Shown here in pieces: positions 1 to 10,662 of a DNA stretch of 64,000 nt. Position 1 is the stretch's first letter. The number at the start of each line of letters is the position of its first letter. The notes under the pieces are model-generated. The model was not told where the DNA came from, ran no database searches, and was given only the letters and a program-made list of their open reading frames with translations. The translations under genes were made by a program, and so were the position numbers. Source of the stretch: Prunus persica (taxonomy: Eukaryota; Streptophyta; Magnoliopsida; Rosales; Rosaceae); assembly GCF_000346465.2 (NCBI RefSeq), contig NC_034016.1, forward strand, positions 5,570,726 through 5,634,725, read 5' to 3'.

Positions 1-314
1 ATATTTGAATTTATGTATATCAAGTTTTATAAATAACAAAAATCACAATGAGATGTTTAATAGAAAGTGTGAAATGACGATTACTTTGAAGAAAATTAAA
101 CCCAGGAATTCCAATCCCCAATTTCCAAGGCTACTTAATTTCAGCAGTAATTTAGGAAAAGTTGTTCCCCGTCTTTGGGCTACTTGGCTAGCCGTCACGA
201 TGCAATTGAGAGGGGTTATATTACCAGAATTCAAGGGCACATGGACAGACTATCTCTGAAATAATATCAACTTCTCAACTTGCTTTCATTTCGGGGTTTC
301 TAGTTGACAACTCA
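1..314. other. Intergenic sequence, nothing recognised
   Basis: AT-rich sequence left of the duplicated block. The short open frames on both strands overlap each other and resemble no family I know. No terminal repeats or RNA gene seen. Confidence 0.5.
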
Positions 315-827
315 TGTTGAAACTCTTTATTTTGCCATGCTTTCTTCCTTAGCTGGTATGATTTCCAATTGATGTCTAACTCAAACTGTGATGATTTAAA
401 TACTAGTGCATTCCTGATTAAGTTTGTCCAAAATGGAGATATTTAAAAAAAAGAATCAATCTAGGCATAAAAAAGAATCAATCACAACCAGTTCTCTATT
501 TAGAACGCAATGGATTGAAAATGCGTTGAGATTTCATAACGCGTAAGACTTTATTCCAGTTTTATCTGAATTACCTCTTTCTATTGGGCTTAACAATACT
601 AATAGCGGCACGCTTGTGCAAACCATCATGCAAAATATACACCAGCCCGCTAAAGGGCTTTGAATATTTAAAAAATCATTCACGTAGTTTAAATTAGATT
701 AAAGTAGAATATCGTTTGTATCAAAAACAATAAATATATACAAAGCCACCCTTTTTGGGGTGAACAAATACAATACTAAATCAACTCTAACCAGAGCTGC
801 TGTCTGTTGGGCATTCTAATCTTAAAT

Positions 828-1130
828 ATAATGCTCACACTACCTCAAGATCTCATAAGATGCAGATAGTATACTTCAAAAATTATAACCTGTCTTCTTC
901 ATCAACCCAAGTTCTCAGTGAAAATCATACTAGTATACAATTTGGATAAGACTCTACAAGGCACAAAGTCTGTATTAACAAACACAAATTTTATTTACCA
1001 CAGATTTCCTAAACAAGGCTCAAACACCTGACAAGATGAAACCATCAAACACAAATTGGTAGCATAGATTTCCTAAAACAGTTAACCACTCTGTAAATTG
1101 TTGCATGAAATGTCATTCATCTTTAAAAGA
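828..1130. repeat. Internal dispersed repeat, unit 1 of 3 in copy A
   Basis: The stretch with atcaacccaagttctcag followed by ttggtagcatagatttcc and tgcatgaaatgtcatt recurs at 3210-3480 and, in part, at 5036-5190, and in the paralogous block at about 48704-48998, 50570-50840 and 52388-52530. On the minus strand the second half reads as a short hydrophobic frame (LCYQFVFFGFILSDVL in unit 2) followed by a GTAAAT donor-like site, so these may be duplicated exon remnants. No family recognised. Confidence 0.7.
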
Positions 1131-2100
1131 GGGGCGGGGGAAGAGAGTAATCCAAGGCACAAAAGACAACAAAGAAAACATAGTGAATCAAATGACAGTG
1201 ACGATGGGGCACACAGTCCATAGTTTTCATCATATTATGAAATTATTGACGCGAAGGGGTATAGCACAAGAGGGACATATTATGAGAAATACTTCAATTT
1301 CCCTGATGAACCGTCAGGAAACAGAAACATATCAACATTATAGCACCAACTCATAACATATATAGAGAACTTTTTTCAAAAGAAAATGGCATCTGTAAAT
1401 TTTCAGAACATGTGAAACAATACAATACTTAATAAAATTGAATCTTATATTCCCCAGACTATTGAAGAGAACTGACCATTTATGATCCACTACTAATGTA
1501 ACAACTAGCTAGTAGAGAACTAAATACTACAACTCAATTACTAATCTGTTTCTGTTCGGATTGTATTTACGTACTCACACAATTACCTCAAGATCTCATG
1601 TAGTGCACACAATCCTATGAAAATTATATTAGTATGGGGTAAGGTAAGTGCATGAAACAGAAAACAGAAAATTCTCCACTTCACAATGTCTGATTTGGAC
1701 TTACAAGGTTCAACATTGGCCAACCGTATGCAACAAGATTTTGACCAAAACCAAAAAGAAAAACAGGATTAAATTGAGTGTCCATTATGGGACACTCGAT
1801 TCTCAATTAGACAATGGAATAGGTAAATCTATTATCTTTGTTTCTTTCCTTATGAGGTCCATTTATCCCCATATTTTCTGCCAATATGTCAATTCTTTTA
1901 TTTTAATACGACCAATATTGAAATCATGCAAAAACAAAAATTGAAGAAGAAAAACTTGGAGTTCAAACATCTTTGCACCTGAAAATAAGGTTCACCATCA
2001 TACAAGATAAAACAAGCAATGAAGAATTGGGACCAAAGATTTCTTCAAGAGTATATTTCAGGAAAACATAAACATTTGGATGGTAACCTTAATATATTGT

Positions 2101-2175
2101 TCAAACATCTCAGTACCCAAAAATAAGGCTCAAACATCTTAGTACCCGAAAATAAAGCTCAAGCATCAAACAAGA
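2101..2175. repeat. 29-bp minisatellite, about two units
   Basis: Two adjacent units of the form ctcaaacatctyagtacccr plus aaaataarg, then a partial unit. The same site in the paralogous block (49461-49649) carries about six units. Confidence 0.75.
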
Positions 2176-3209
2176 TAAACAAGCAATGAAGAATAGGAAC
2201 CAAAGATGTGTTTAAACACATTTTTAAACGATCTTATACATAATACTAGTGAAAACAAACCTAGGTCACAAACTAACCCAACAACGAGGAAAAAGAGCAA
2301 GATATATTTAGGCACAAAAGATATAGTAAAAACAAAAGAAGACAGAGTAAACACGATACCCATCAGAAAATCAAAACACAAAGACAATATCATGCTCAAT
2401 TAGAAGACTTACAATGACAATCAGAAAATCAGAACCCAAAGAGTTGACAGCAGTAGTTAAGAAAAGAAAATTCTATTAAAAGTTAAAGAAAAAGAAGCTC
2501 TTAAAATGCCTGACTTGCTTCTATCACCTGAAAAAGGGCCCAGGACATATACTGAGCATAATTGAATCAAAATCAATTAACACAATGCTAAAATCAGAAC
2601 AATCTACACACAACCCAAAAGTCCATACATTTTAAAAAATAAGCTTAATGTACAAGTTTTTAGACTGTAGGAAGGGTAAACCAAGTCAAATTTATGGTGT
2701 GCCAAGCCAACCTTACTAGTTATTCTACTCTGATACACATAACAGTTAGAAACTATAGAGCAGGGATAGTATAATTAGAGATCAAACAGTAACAGAAACT
2801 GCGTCTGCTCCCCATTAGAAATCTGCCCCACTGCAGGCTTAGGCACTTCAGAAAGTACATGGTTTTTTTTTTTTTGTAAATGATGAGAACCAACCAAGGA
2901 TCTGTTTAACATGTCCAAATAAAAATGGTTTCCTATTTTTATTGTTTGGAGTGCCCTCATCAGCTCTGGCGATTGTTTAAAACGTGGAACTTCTAAGGTT
3001 TCTGTTTATTTGATTTTCAGTCATTGATGATAATAAAAGAAAATTTGAGTGGACTTAAATTTGTGCTCATGTACATTGACAGAAAACGTTTGAAAAGGTG
3101 AAATATTACAATACCAAATGAACTCTAACAAGAGCTGTATACAATTTTATTTACCAGATATGGCATCTTATATAAAAAAATTCACTGCTGTTTGCTGGGC
3201 ATTCTAATC

Positions 3210-3480
3210 TATATATAATGCTCAAACTACATCAAGATCTCATAAGATGTAGTTAGTATACTTTAAAACTCACTTACAACCTTTCTTCTTCATCAACCCA
3301 AGTTCTCAGTGAAAATCATACTAGTATGAAACAAACCTAAATTTTATTTACCACAGATTTCCGAAACAAGGCTCAAAACATCTGATAAGATGAAACCAAA
3401 GAACACAAATTGGTAGCATAGATTTCCTAAACAGTAGCCACTCTGTAAATTGTTGCATGAAATGTCATTAATCTTTAAAA
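3210..3480. repeat. Internal dispersed repeat, unit 2 of 3 in copy A
   Basis: Second occurrence of the unit at 828-1130, with the same order of landmarks. The minus strand has a 77-codon open frame (3344-3577) rich in Phe and Leu. This frame is repeated in diverged form in the other units and resembles a membrane segment, but nothing else supports a gene. Confidence 0.7.
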
Positions 3481-3619
3481 CATAACCATAGTGACAGCAA
3501 CATAAATGAGACCCCAGAAAAAGAAACAAAAAAGGAGGGAGAAATCTAAGCCACAAAAGAAAAAACAAAGAAAACACTGATTGGGTTATTTCATAAATAT
3601 AAAGGAGAAATGAAGATGG

Positions 3620-3665
3620 TGTACCTGATTATCAGAGTCACTGAAGCAAATGCCACTGCAGAGTT
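3620..3665 (-). other. Exon-like motif repeated near 5210
   Basis: On the minus strand this reads GICFSDSDNQ followed by a GTACAC donor-like site. The same motif recurs at about 5210-5250 as GICFSNPDNQ followed by GTACCC, and again in the paralogous block at about 50985-51030 and 52560-52600. Conservation of the frame and of a GT next to it suggests a duplicated exon of an unidentified old gene. The rest of that gene is not identifiable. Confidence 0.3.
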
Positions 3666-5035
3666 TAAAAAAAGGGGCCAGACTCCATAGTTTTCCTTCA
3701 TATTATGGCATTATTGACGTGAAGAGACAGTACAAGAGGGAAAAAAAATTGTGGGGACCTGACCAGCCAATAACCTTTGCAACTGAACATCTTTGACAAG
3801 AAATCCTTATTAAATCAAAACCAACATAAAGATGCAATAACATTCTTTTACAAGGAATAATTGGTTGCTCAAGATGCTAAATATTCTGGCTTGCATCATT
3901 ATCATTCTTTATTAAACCAAAAGGAAGAAAGAAAAACTAGCACAATGATAAGCTCAGAAAGCAATGTACTCAGAACAAAGAAAAATAAACTTTATGAACA
4001 AGCACATACTTTGCTAATGTTTCCAAGATATCTGGATGTCAGGGATTGCATCAGGCAGAGACAACTATATCCACATTGGAAATCTCATCTATAACAAATT
4101 AGAAAGTAAAATGTAAAAGAGATTCCCTAATAATAGCAAGGTTCTAAGTTATCTATAACAAAATAGAAAATCCTGTTGAGGTGGCTCTCAATGAAAGCAT
4201 CAATTTGTGGGATGTGAATTCCACAAACACTTTGAGATGTCTCAATTAAAAGAATGCAACTGAGTCCCTTGCACACCAACCTTCTCAACCGTTCCTATTG
4301 ATCTTAAAATGTGAATCTAAGCCAATAGCTCCTTTGTATCTACACGTGATGATCTTCACCGCATTATAAAAGTACTAACTTATCAACCCATGGTCTATAG
4401 CCAAGAAATTTAACTTATCGTCACCTCCCATGTACATGCTCAAAGATCTCATCATCTTTGAGAGGCATATACAGATCCCTCTAAGCCAAGTAGGAAGTAT
4501 TTGAAAGAAAAAAAAAACAAAAATGGATTATAGCATCCAAGACATCATTATAGAAGCTATTACAAAAAGATCACCGCACAGACCTTTTTATAGCACTTTT
4601 ATAAATGATTGTGATACATTATGTTAATGAAAGTAGCAGTTTCTTAAGAACAATGTTAGCTAAGCATAAAGCAAAGATAGTGAATCATTTATTGTATGGA
4701 AGGTCACAAGAAAACCTATTAGAACAATCAATAATGGAATTTTCACTCCATTTTCCTTTTCAAGTTAAGAAAAACAAATACTATCTATAATATAAAATCT
4801 TTAGCAATTTTACCTGAAATAGCCATGATATAACCCTTATTGAAGAGATGATGAAGGCCACACAACTCCAACAGCAATGCGAACTGCAAACTGTACCAGC
4901 CACCAAGCCAAAAGAAATTGAAAGAAAAAACCATTATAAGAAGCAATCTCAAGCTTCTAACTAGCTCAAATGAAATTTGGATAAGTGCAGGGAATAGCGA
5001 ACTGAAAACCCTACAGGGCACAAAGTGTGTATTAA

Positions 5036-5190
5036 CAAACACAAATTTTATTTACCTAGCTTTCCTAAACAAGGCATAAACACCTGACAAGATGAAACCA
5101 ACGAACACAAATTGGTAGCATAGATTTCCTAAACAGTAGCAGCTCTGTAAATTGTTGCATGAAATGTCATTCATCTTTAAAGCATAAATT
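5036..5190. repeat. Internal dispersed repeat, unit 3 of 3 in copy A
   Basis: Third occurrence of the ttggtagcatagatttcc / tgcatgaaatgtcatt unit, here without the left half. The minus-strand reading is YQFVFVGFILSGVYALFRKA, then a GTAAAT donor-like site. Confidence 0.65.
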
Positions 5191-5429
5191 TAGAGGTGAA
5201 ACGGAGCTGGGGTACCTGATTATCAGGGTTACTGAAGCAAATGCCAATGCTGGGGTTAGACGGGTGGGGCACACACTCTATAGCAACAACTTTCGCAACT
5301 GAACAGCTTATACAAGAAATCATTTTATTTGTACAGATGCGAAACACTTATTCATCATTTCATTCCTTTAATAAATCAAAACAGATTAAAGATGCAGAAA
5401 CCTGATTAGCTGGAGTTTGGAATTTCTCT

Positions 5430-5560
5430 ATGGTTTACGTTCATAGGGAAAGAAAAGCTGCTGCTGATGCACCTGCGAAGATGGGGAATTGTCTCCAAGT
5501 TCTTGACAAGCTTCCGTGTGATTTGATTTCAGTTTTATTGCAAACTTACGTACTTTTGTC
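5430..5560 (+). pseudogene. C-terminal fragment of an RNase H-like (RVT_3 type) domain
   Basis: The plus-strand frame reads MVYVHRERKAAADAPAKMGN, then LDKLPCDLISVLLQ. This matches the end of plant RNase H-like domains of the reverse-transcriptase-associated type, where a V-x-R-E-x-N-x-A-A-D-x-L-A-K-M-G motif carries the last catalytic Asp (here in AADAPAK). The upstream RNase H core and reverse transcriptase are absent, so it is a relic of a LINE-like element or of a captured RNase H exon. An equivalent fragment lies at 52780-52905 in the paralogous block, so it predates the duplication. Confidence 0.5.
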
Positions 5561-6216
5561 CCTCATGCCCAAACCATTCGCTCTCAGTTGCATTAGCCAT
5601 CAAATAGCAATCACACAAAAACTGGCACCAAAAAAAAACGAAATAAACAATACAAAGAGTAGAGAGAGAGAGCACAATGGTCCACTTCATCTGACACGTA
5701 CAATGATATGTATAATGTATATGGCCAATGAACATGGATAGTACACACAAACACACACAACAGAACATACACACTTTATCTTCTATTGTATCCTGGAAAA
5801 AGTTCCAAGAAGTAAAACATTTTAGAAACGATATCCACATTGGAAACCTCATCTATAACAAATTATATCCTGGAACATACGCACATGTTATCTTATATGC
5901 ACCATAACAGTGCATACTTTGCTAATTTTTCCAAGATATCTGGATGTGTAGGATTGCATCAGGCAGATACAACTATATCCACATTGGAAACCTCATCTAT
6001 AACAAATTAGAAAGTAAAACTTAAAGAGATTCCCTAATAGCAAGCTTCTAAGTCATCTATCTTGTCGAGCAGTGGGTTATATTCCAAATCTGGCATCTCA
6101 ACAATAAAAAATCAGAATTACTGTAGTATATAATCAACTACGATATACAACAAATAACAGAGGCAAGGTGGCTTGTAACCTATGCCTCATTTTCCTTGTA
6201 AACTCTAACCTGTACT

Positions 6217-7803
6217 TCATGAGCGGATCTCACCTTCCTCCCAATCGCCTTCCTGCCAGCAGATCTCGCCTTCCTCCCAATCTCCATTCAGAAACGCCTC
6301 CTCGTCCTGACCCTGCAACTCGTCATCTTCCTTGAGGTACAAACCCAAATGCTTAAGAGGCAATCCAAGGTAGACCTTTTCACTGCCACAGCCACACAGA
6401 ATCTCAAGTTGTTTGAGATCCTTTAAAGGGTCCTCAAATTGGACTGACTTCTCCATGTTCAAAATAGCAAGGCGAGCCGTTTCCCTTTGCTCCATCCGAT
6501 GCATCAATTTTCTCCTTGGTGGAGAATCAGGTAGACCCTTTAGTATCTTGTTTGCTTTCCGTATTGTACCTGAAAATCGCATCTTGAGCGACTGAATTCG
6601 CCTAGCCTTACATGGAGAAAGATTGTCTGTGGCCTGATACATGGCTTGATGAACAAGGGTGCCCAAGTCGTCATCTTTGGTTGACTTAACTGAGTGAGAA
6701 TCAGAAACCCCAACAACCCCTTGACTTTGCATAAGAACCGTACAAGCAGAAGAGCTCTTGCCATTTGGTCTCCGTTCGGGCAGAGGAGGAGTAGGAGGAG
6801 GACAAGCATTTGACATTTTCTCCTCGGCTTCTTTCCATTGGGTCTCAAAAACCCCACTGAGATGCTTGGCTGCTGCACGATTTCTACTCCCAAGGGGGAA
6901 ATATCTGAAAGCGTTTGAGAAGATAAGCCTGATATCAGCAGCAAAGTCAGCAGCGCTGGAGTAGACACCCCTCTCCAATTTCGATTTCACAGTACCCAAA
7001 TCCATCGGCCTCCAGATTTCGTCGAAATAACCCGGCAGATTCTCAGCCACAGGATCAACAACAGGCTTGTTGAAGTAGCTCGCATGGCCGAGGTTCATCA
7101 GAGAATCCAAGACCTTAGAACAATCCAACGTCTCTTTTGAAGCAGACGAAGCCAAACCTTTGATTCTGCGCAGAGGAAGACCAACAGTCGACTTTTCCTT
7201 CCGTTGGGTCTTAGAAACCCTAGAAGACCTCTTCCTCTTCTGGGTTTGACAGATTTCATCAAAACCCTCTTCTGATTCCGGGTTGGCATTTTTTTTAGCA
7301 GACGAAGCCAAACCCTTGCGCAGAGGAAGACCAACGGTCGACTTTTCCTCAACGGCTACATTCCGTTGGGTCTCAGAAACCCCAGAAGACCTTTTCCTCT
7401 TCTGGGTTTGACAGATTTTATCAAAACCCTCTTCTGATTCCGGGTTGGCATTTTTTGTAGCAGACGAAGCCAAACCCATGCACAGAGGAAGACCAACAGT
7501 CGAGTTTTCCTCAACGGCTACATTCCGTTGGGTCTCAGAAACCCTAGAAGACCTCTTCCTCTTCTGGGTCTGACAGATTTCATCAAAACCCAGATCTTCT
7601 GATTCTGGGTTGGCATTTTTTGTAGCAGACGAAGCCAAACCCTTGCGCAGAGGAAGACCAACGGTCGACTTTTCCTCAACGGCTACATTCCGTTGGGTCT
7701 CAGAAACCCTAGAAGACCTTATCCTCTTCTGGGTCTGAAACTGAAACTCAAAGGAACCAAAACCATCCTCCAATTGTCTGCGCTTTATAGCAGACCACGC
7801 CAT
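6217..7803 (-). CDS. GTE-type bromodomain protein, copy A
   Basis: Intact intronless frame of 528 residues, taking the Met in MAWSAIKRRQ as start: the longer frame adds nine residues that the paralogue at 53578-55197 lacks. Residues about 23-222 are four tandem repeats of about 54 residues (QTQKRKRSSRVSETQRNV, then VGLPLRKGLASSATKNANPE), the last shortened; the basic KRKRSS motifs could serve as nuclear signals. Residues about 227-330 form a bromodomain, with FNKPVVDPVA in the ZA loop and PMDLGTVKSKLE before helix A. The C-terminal part has ARLAILNMEKSVQFED and HLGLYLKEDDE, which resemble the tail of plant GTE8-12 type proteins, then two GDWEEGEI motifs. No NET domain is visible. Bromodomains read acetylated histones in the nucleus. 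Oddity: the usual acetyl-lysine-binding Asn (YNP in relatives) is Phe here (YFP, residue 302), so binding may be altered. Confidence 0.85.
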   Translation of the reverse strand: MAWSAIKRRQLEDGFGSFEFQFQTQKRIRSSRVSETQRNVAVEEKSTVGLPLRKGLASSATKNANPESEDLGFDEICQTQKRKRSSRVSETQRNVAVEENSTVGLPLCMGLASSATKNANPESEEGFDKICQTQKRKRSSGVSETQRNVAVEEKSTVGLPLRKGLASSAKKNANPESEEGFDEICQTQKRKRSSRVSKTQRKEKSTVGLPLRRIKGLASSASKETLDCSKVLDSLMNLGHASYFNKPVVDPVAENLPGYFDEIWRPMDLGTVKSKLERGVYSSAADFAADIRLIFSNAFRYFPLGSRNRAAAKHLSGVFETQWKEAEEKMSNACPPPTPPLPERRPNGKSSSACTVLMQSQGVVGVSDSHSVKSTKDDDLGTLVHQAMYQATDNLSPCKARRIQSLKMRFSGTIRKANKILKGLPDSPPRRKLMHRMEQRETARLAILNMEKSVQFEDPLKDLKQLEILCGCGSEKVYLGLPLKHLGLYLKEDDELQGQDEEAFLNGDWEEGEICWQEGDWEEGEIRS

Positions 7804-8095
7804 TCTTGATTTCAGAACCCAAAATTTCACACAGTCGTTACAGAGAGAGAACCCAGAAAATCACTCGCTCAATCGTTGCAGAGAAAATCACTCGCTCAAT
7901 CGTTGAACTCAATACTCTCACTCGATCGCTTTCGCTTACTTGTTGCAGAGAAACAGAGAAAGAGAGAGACACAGACAGACGAAAAGAAGAGGGAATGTAT
8001 TGTTGTGGCGCTATTTTGGTTTTCAAAATGTAAAATGAAAGGTCGGTGTGATAACTCGGTCACTCAGTTGCTGAGTTGTTGCGCGTAAAAAAGTA
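7804..8095 (-). promoter_or_regulatory. Leader and promoter region of bromodomain gene A
   Basis: Upstream of the start codon is a pyrimidine-rich leader (minus strand) containing a direct repeat of gaaaatcactcgctcaatcg (7856-7879 and 7882-7905). The same repeat is kept in the paralogue (about 55249-55300). No convincing TATA box is visible; the segment ends where the transposon-associated duplication begins. Confidence 0.45.
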
Positions 8096-8097
8096 AA

Positions 8098-8430
8098 AAG
8101 TAAAAAACACGCGGAAACACCAGCTGTTTTAATTAAATGCATATCATTAAACCCATTTAAATCAACACAAAATTTAAAAGAAGATAGTTTGATTTAGAGC
8201 AACTCCACCCATTTGCCCTTAGCAATGGCAAGGGTGGAGTTAGGGCAGCCACTATTCACGTAAAAAGTAAAAAACACGCGAAAACACCAGCTGTTTTAAT
8301 TAAATGCATATCATTAAACCCATTTAAACCAACACAAAATTTAAAAGAAGATAGTTTGATTTAGAGCAACTCCACCCATTTGCCCTTAGCAATGGCAAGG
8401 GTGGAGATAGGGCAGCCACTATTCACGTGA
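8098..8430. repeat. 167-bp tandem duplication across a host/transposon junction
   Basis: Unit 1 (about 8098-8263) and unit 2 (about 8264-8430) each contain host sequence (cacgcg, caccagctgttttaatt, agtttgattta) followed by the first about 65 bp of the Harbinger end (gagcaactccaccc onward). TTA plus transposon end occurs at 8194-8197 and 8361-8364. Only unit 2 runs on into the complete element, so the duplication occurred after insertion. Confidence 0.9.
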
Positions 8431-8633
8431 ATAGTGGTTGCCCTTGCAAATAGTATTTTGTGTTTCCACTCATTGTCATGGCTAAGGGCAATTACAATTC
8501 ATTTTTTTGTTTTTTTCTCTTATTTTTTAATGAAAATAATTAATTTGAATAATATTTTCAGATAAGATTTCCGGATTCCTACGTGTCAAGACTATTCATA
8601 ATCAGATAAAATTTCCGGATAAGATTTTTGGAT

Positions 8634-8810
8634 TCAAATTTCGGATGAATTTCAAAATTCAAATTTCAGATAAATTTTTGGGTTCAAATTTCGAATGAAT
8701 TTCAAAATTCAAATTTCAGATAAATTTGGGTTCAAATTTCGGATGAATTTCAAAATTCAAATTTCATACAAATTAGGGTTCAAATTTCGGATGAATTTTA
8801 AATTTCAGAT
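8634..8810. repeat. About 48-50-bp tandem repeat upstream of the transposase
   Basis: Three to four units of ttcaaatttcggatgaattt plus caaaattcaaatttcagata in the leader region of Harbinger I. It lies within the subterminal region where transposase-binding repeats are often found; this role is inferred only. Confidence 0.8.
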
Positions 8811-8867
8811 AAGATTTTCATCCAATAAAATCAAGCCACGTGGCATGTCTATCTTGCCAAATTTTTC

Positions 8868-8874
8868 TATAAAA
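8868..8874 (+). promoter_or_regulatory. TATA box of the Harbinger I transposase gene
   Basis: tataaaa lies 87 bp before the ATG at 8961, preceded by a G-box-like cacgtggc. Distance and orientation fit a promoter for the transposase. Confidence 0.5.
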
Positions 8875-8960
8875 CCAGAGGCTCAGCTCATACCTCTCAT
8901 ACCACATCTTTCTATATTTTCATTTATCAGAGTTTAGAATTCATACTTCATTCATTCTCA

Positions 8961-10347
8961 ATGGAAGAATTTAGGAGATGCTTGGAGAGGCAAGAGCGAG
9001 AAACAAATGAGAGAAACCGTAGAGCAGATGAAATCAATGAGTTGCAGAGACAAGTCAATGAGCAAGTTCTCATAACAGTGGCTTTGCAAGATGAAGAGAA
9101 CCAAGGTCGCCGCCGTGATTCACAAGTCGGCCGCTGCCGGAATGTGGAAAGACATAGGCATTCTCGGGGTAAGAATCTTTTGGAAGATTATTTTATCCCA
9201 ACTTCTTTGTACTATGATGTTGATTTTCGAAGGCGATTTAGAATGCAACCTCATTTGTTCAATAAAGTCATGCATGATATTTGCAATTATGATGCATACT
9301 TTGTTCAAAAGTGTGATGCTACTGGGGTTTTGGGGCTTCTTCGGGAGCAAAAACTTACAGCTGTTATACGAATGTTGGTGTATGGAGCATCTGCTGATCA
9401 AGTGGATGAGATTGCCCGGATGGGGAAGTCCACTATGTTGGAGGCTTTGGTAGTCCACTATGTTGGAGGCTTTGGTAAGATTTGTTGAAACTCTGTACAC
9501 TAGGGACTACCTGCGTAGATTTACTCCCAGGGACCTCCAACAGCTTCTACAAAAAGCCGAAGCTCGAGGATTCCCAGGAATGATTGGTAGCATCGACTGC
9601 ATGTACTGGCAATGGAAGAATTGCCCAACTGTCTGGCAAGGTGATTATGGAAATAGAAAAGACCAAAAAAGTATCATCCTTGAAGCCGTTGCTGGCTTCG
9701 ACACATGGGTTTGGCATGCCTTCTTTGGAGTTGCAGGATTATAAAATGACCTCAACGTGCTGGGTCAATCCCCCGTCTTCAACGATGTATTAAGAGGCCA
9801 GGGCCCCAACGTCACCTATCAAGTTGCTGATACAGTATACCAGACGGGATATTATCTAGCTGACGGCATCTACCCGAGGTGGACCACTTTTGTCAAATCC
9901 ATTCCGAATCCCCGATCCCAGAAGCAAAAATTATTTGCTACCTATCAAGAGGGATACAGGAAAGATGTCGAAAGGTGTTTTAGCATCCTTCAAGCTCAAT
10001 GGTTGATTATTTGAGGTGCGTCCTGTATGTTTGATGAGGAGATCCTCAGAAGCATTATGATGACTTGCATCATCCTCCATAATATGATTGTGGAGGATGA
10101 GTATAATTATGATGCTTTAGAGGTCTACAAACCGGATCCAATGAACATGGCCTTGACACGGATTTATGAAAGGCCCATGGGGCCAAGTGGAGAACCATTT
10201 GAGCCGGAACCGTTGCTGAGGGATGGTCATTTGATGACCCGAATGATAGATCGATATACAGAGATCCAATCTTCGTATATTCATGAAATGAGTCAAGTTC
10301 ACTTGATGGAGCATCTATGGGTGGTGAAAGGCAATGAAGAAGAATGA
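8961..10347 (+). pseudogene. Harbinger transposase (DDE nuclease), three lesions
   Basis: Starts MEEFRRCLERQERE, a charged coiled-coil-like N-terminus, then the family region with LLEDYFIPTSLYYDVDFRRR and FRMQPHLFNKVMHDI. The DDE catalytic residues are visible: Asp in GSIDCMYWQWKNCPT, Asp in YLADGIYPRW and Glu in RKDVERCFSILQ. The product would cut and rejoin the transposon ends in the nucleus, normally together with the Myb-like partner. Lesions: a 25-bp tandem duplication (about 9428-9477) shifts the frame so the first open part ends at 9488; a TAA at 9741-9743 after GVAGL; and a TGA at 10012-10014 after AQWLII where relatives have Arg. The C-terminal part runs to a normal stop at 10347. 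Similar pieces lie in element II on the minus strand. Confidence 0.9.
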
Positions 10348-10662
10348 TGGAGCATAGATGCTTTGGTTATGTCTTATTGAGTTATGGTTTGGTTGTGTTA
10401 TATTTTTATTTATTATGCTTTGGTTGTGGTTTGTTATTATTATTGTGCCTTGTTTGTAGTTTTTTTTTTTTTTTTTTTTGTTTTGTTTGAAGTATGGAAT
10501 ATGTTGAATAAAAAGGTAATTTATTGAAAGCTTTGTTTATTAAATAACGAAATCTAATACAAGTCATTACGAATTACTACTACTAAAATAAAATACATGA
10601 ATTACAACAACTTTAATAGAAAACATGAAAAATACAAATACATAAAAGGTAGGCTAACTAAT

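Larger units (their letters stand above)
315..8118. repeat. Large direct segmental duplication, copy A
   Basis: This block matches 48055-55530 in the same order and orientation, from the shared start ttgaaactctttattttg through the bromodomain gene and its leader to the cacgcgg/cacgcag boundary at about 8118 and 55530. Shared landmarks are the RNase H-like fragment, the three internal repeats, the bromodomain gene and the leader repeat. Copies differ by many small substitutions and indels and by minisatellite length. The offset is about 47.4 kb. Weaker matches continue beyond the Harbinger insertion (14155-14825 against 55785-56480), so the original duplicated unit was probably longer. Confidence 0.9.

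Noticed and set aside
6540..6968. 142-codon minus frame inside the bromodomain gene
   Set aside because: It is a shifted frame of the real gene, with the shadow repeated in copy B.
8694..8937. 80-codon plus frame before the transposase
   Set aside because: It is made by the 48-50-bp tandem repeats and ends before the TATA-proximal region.
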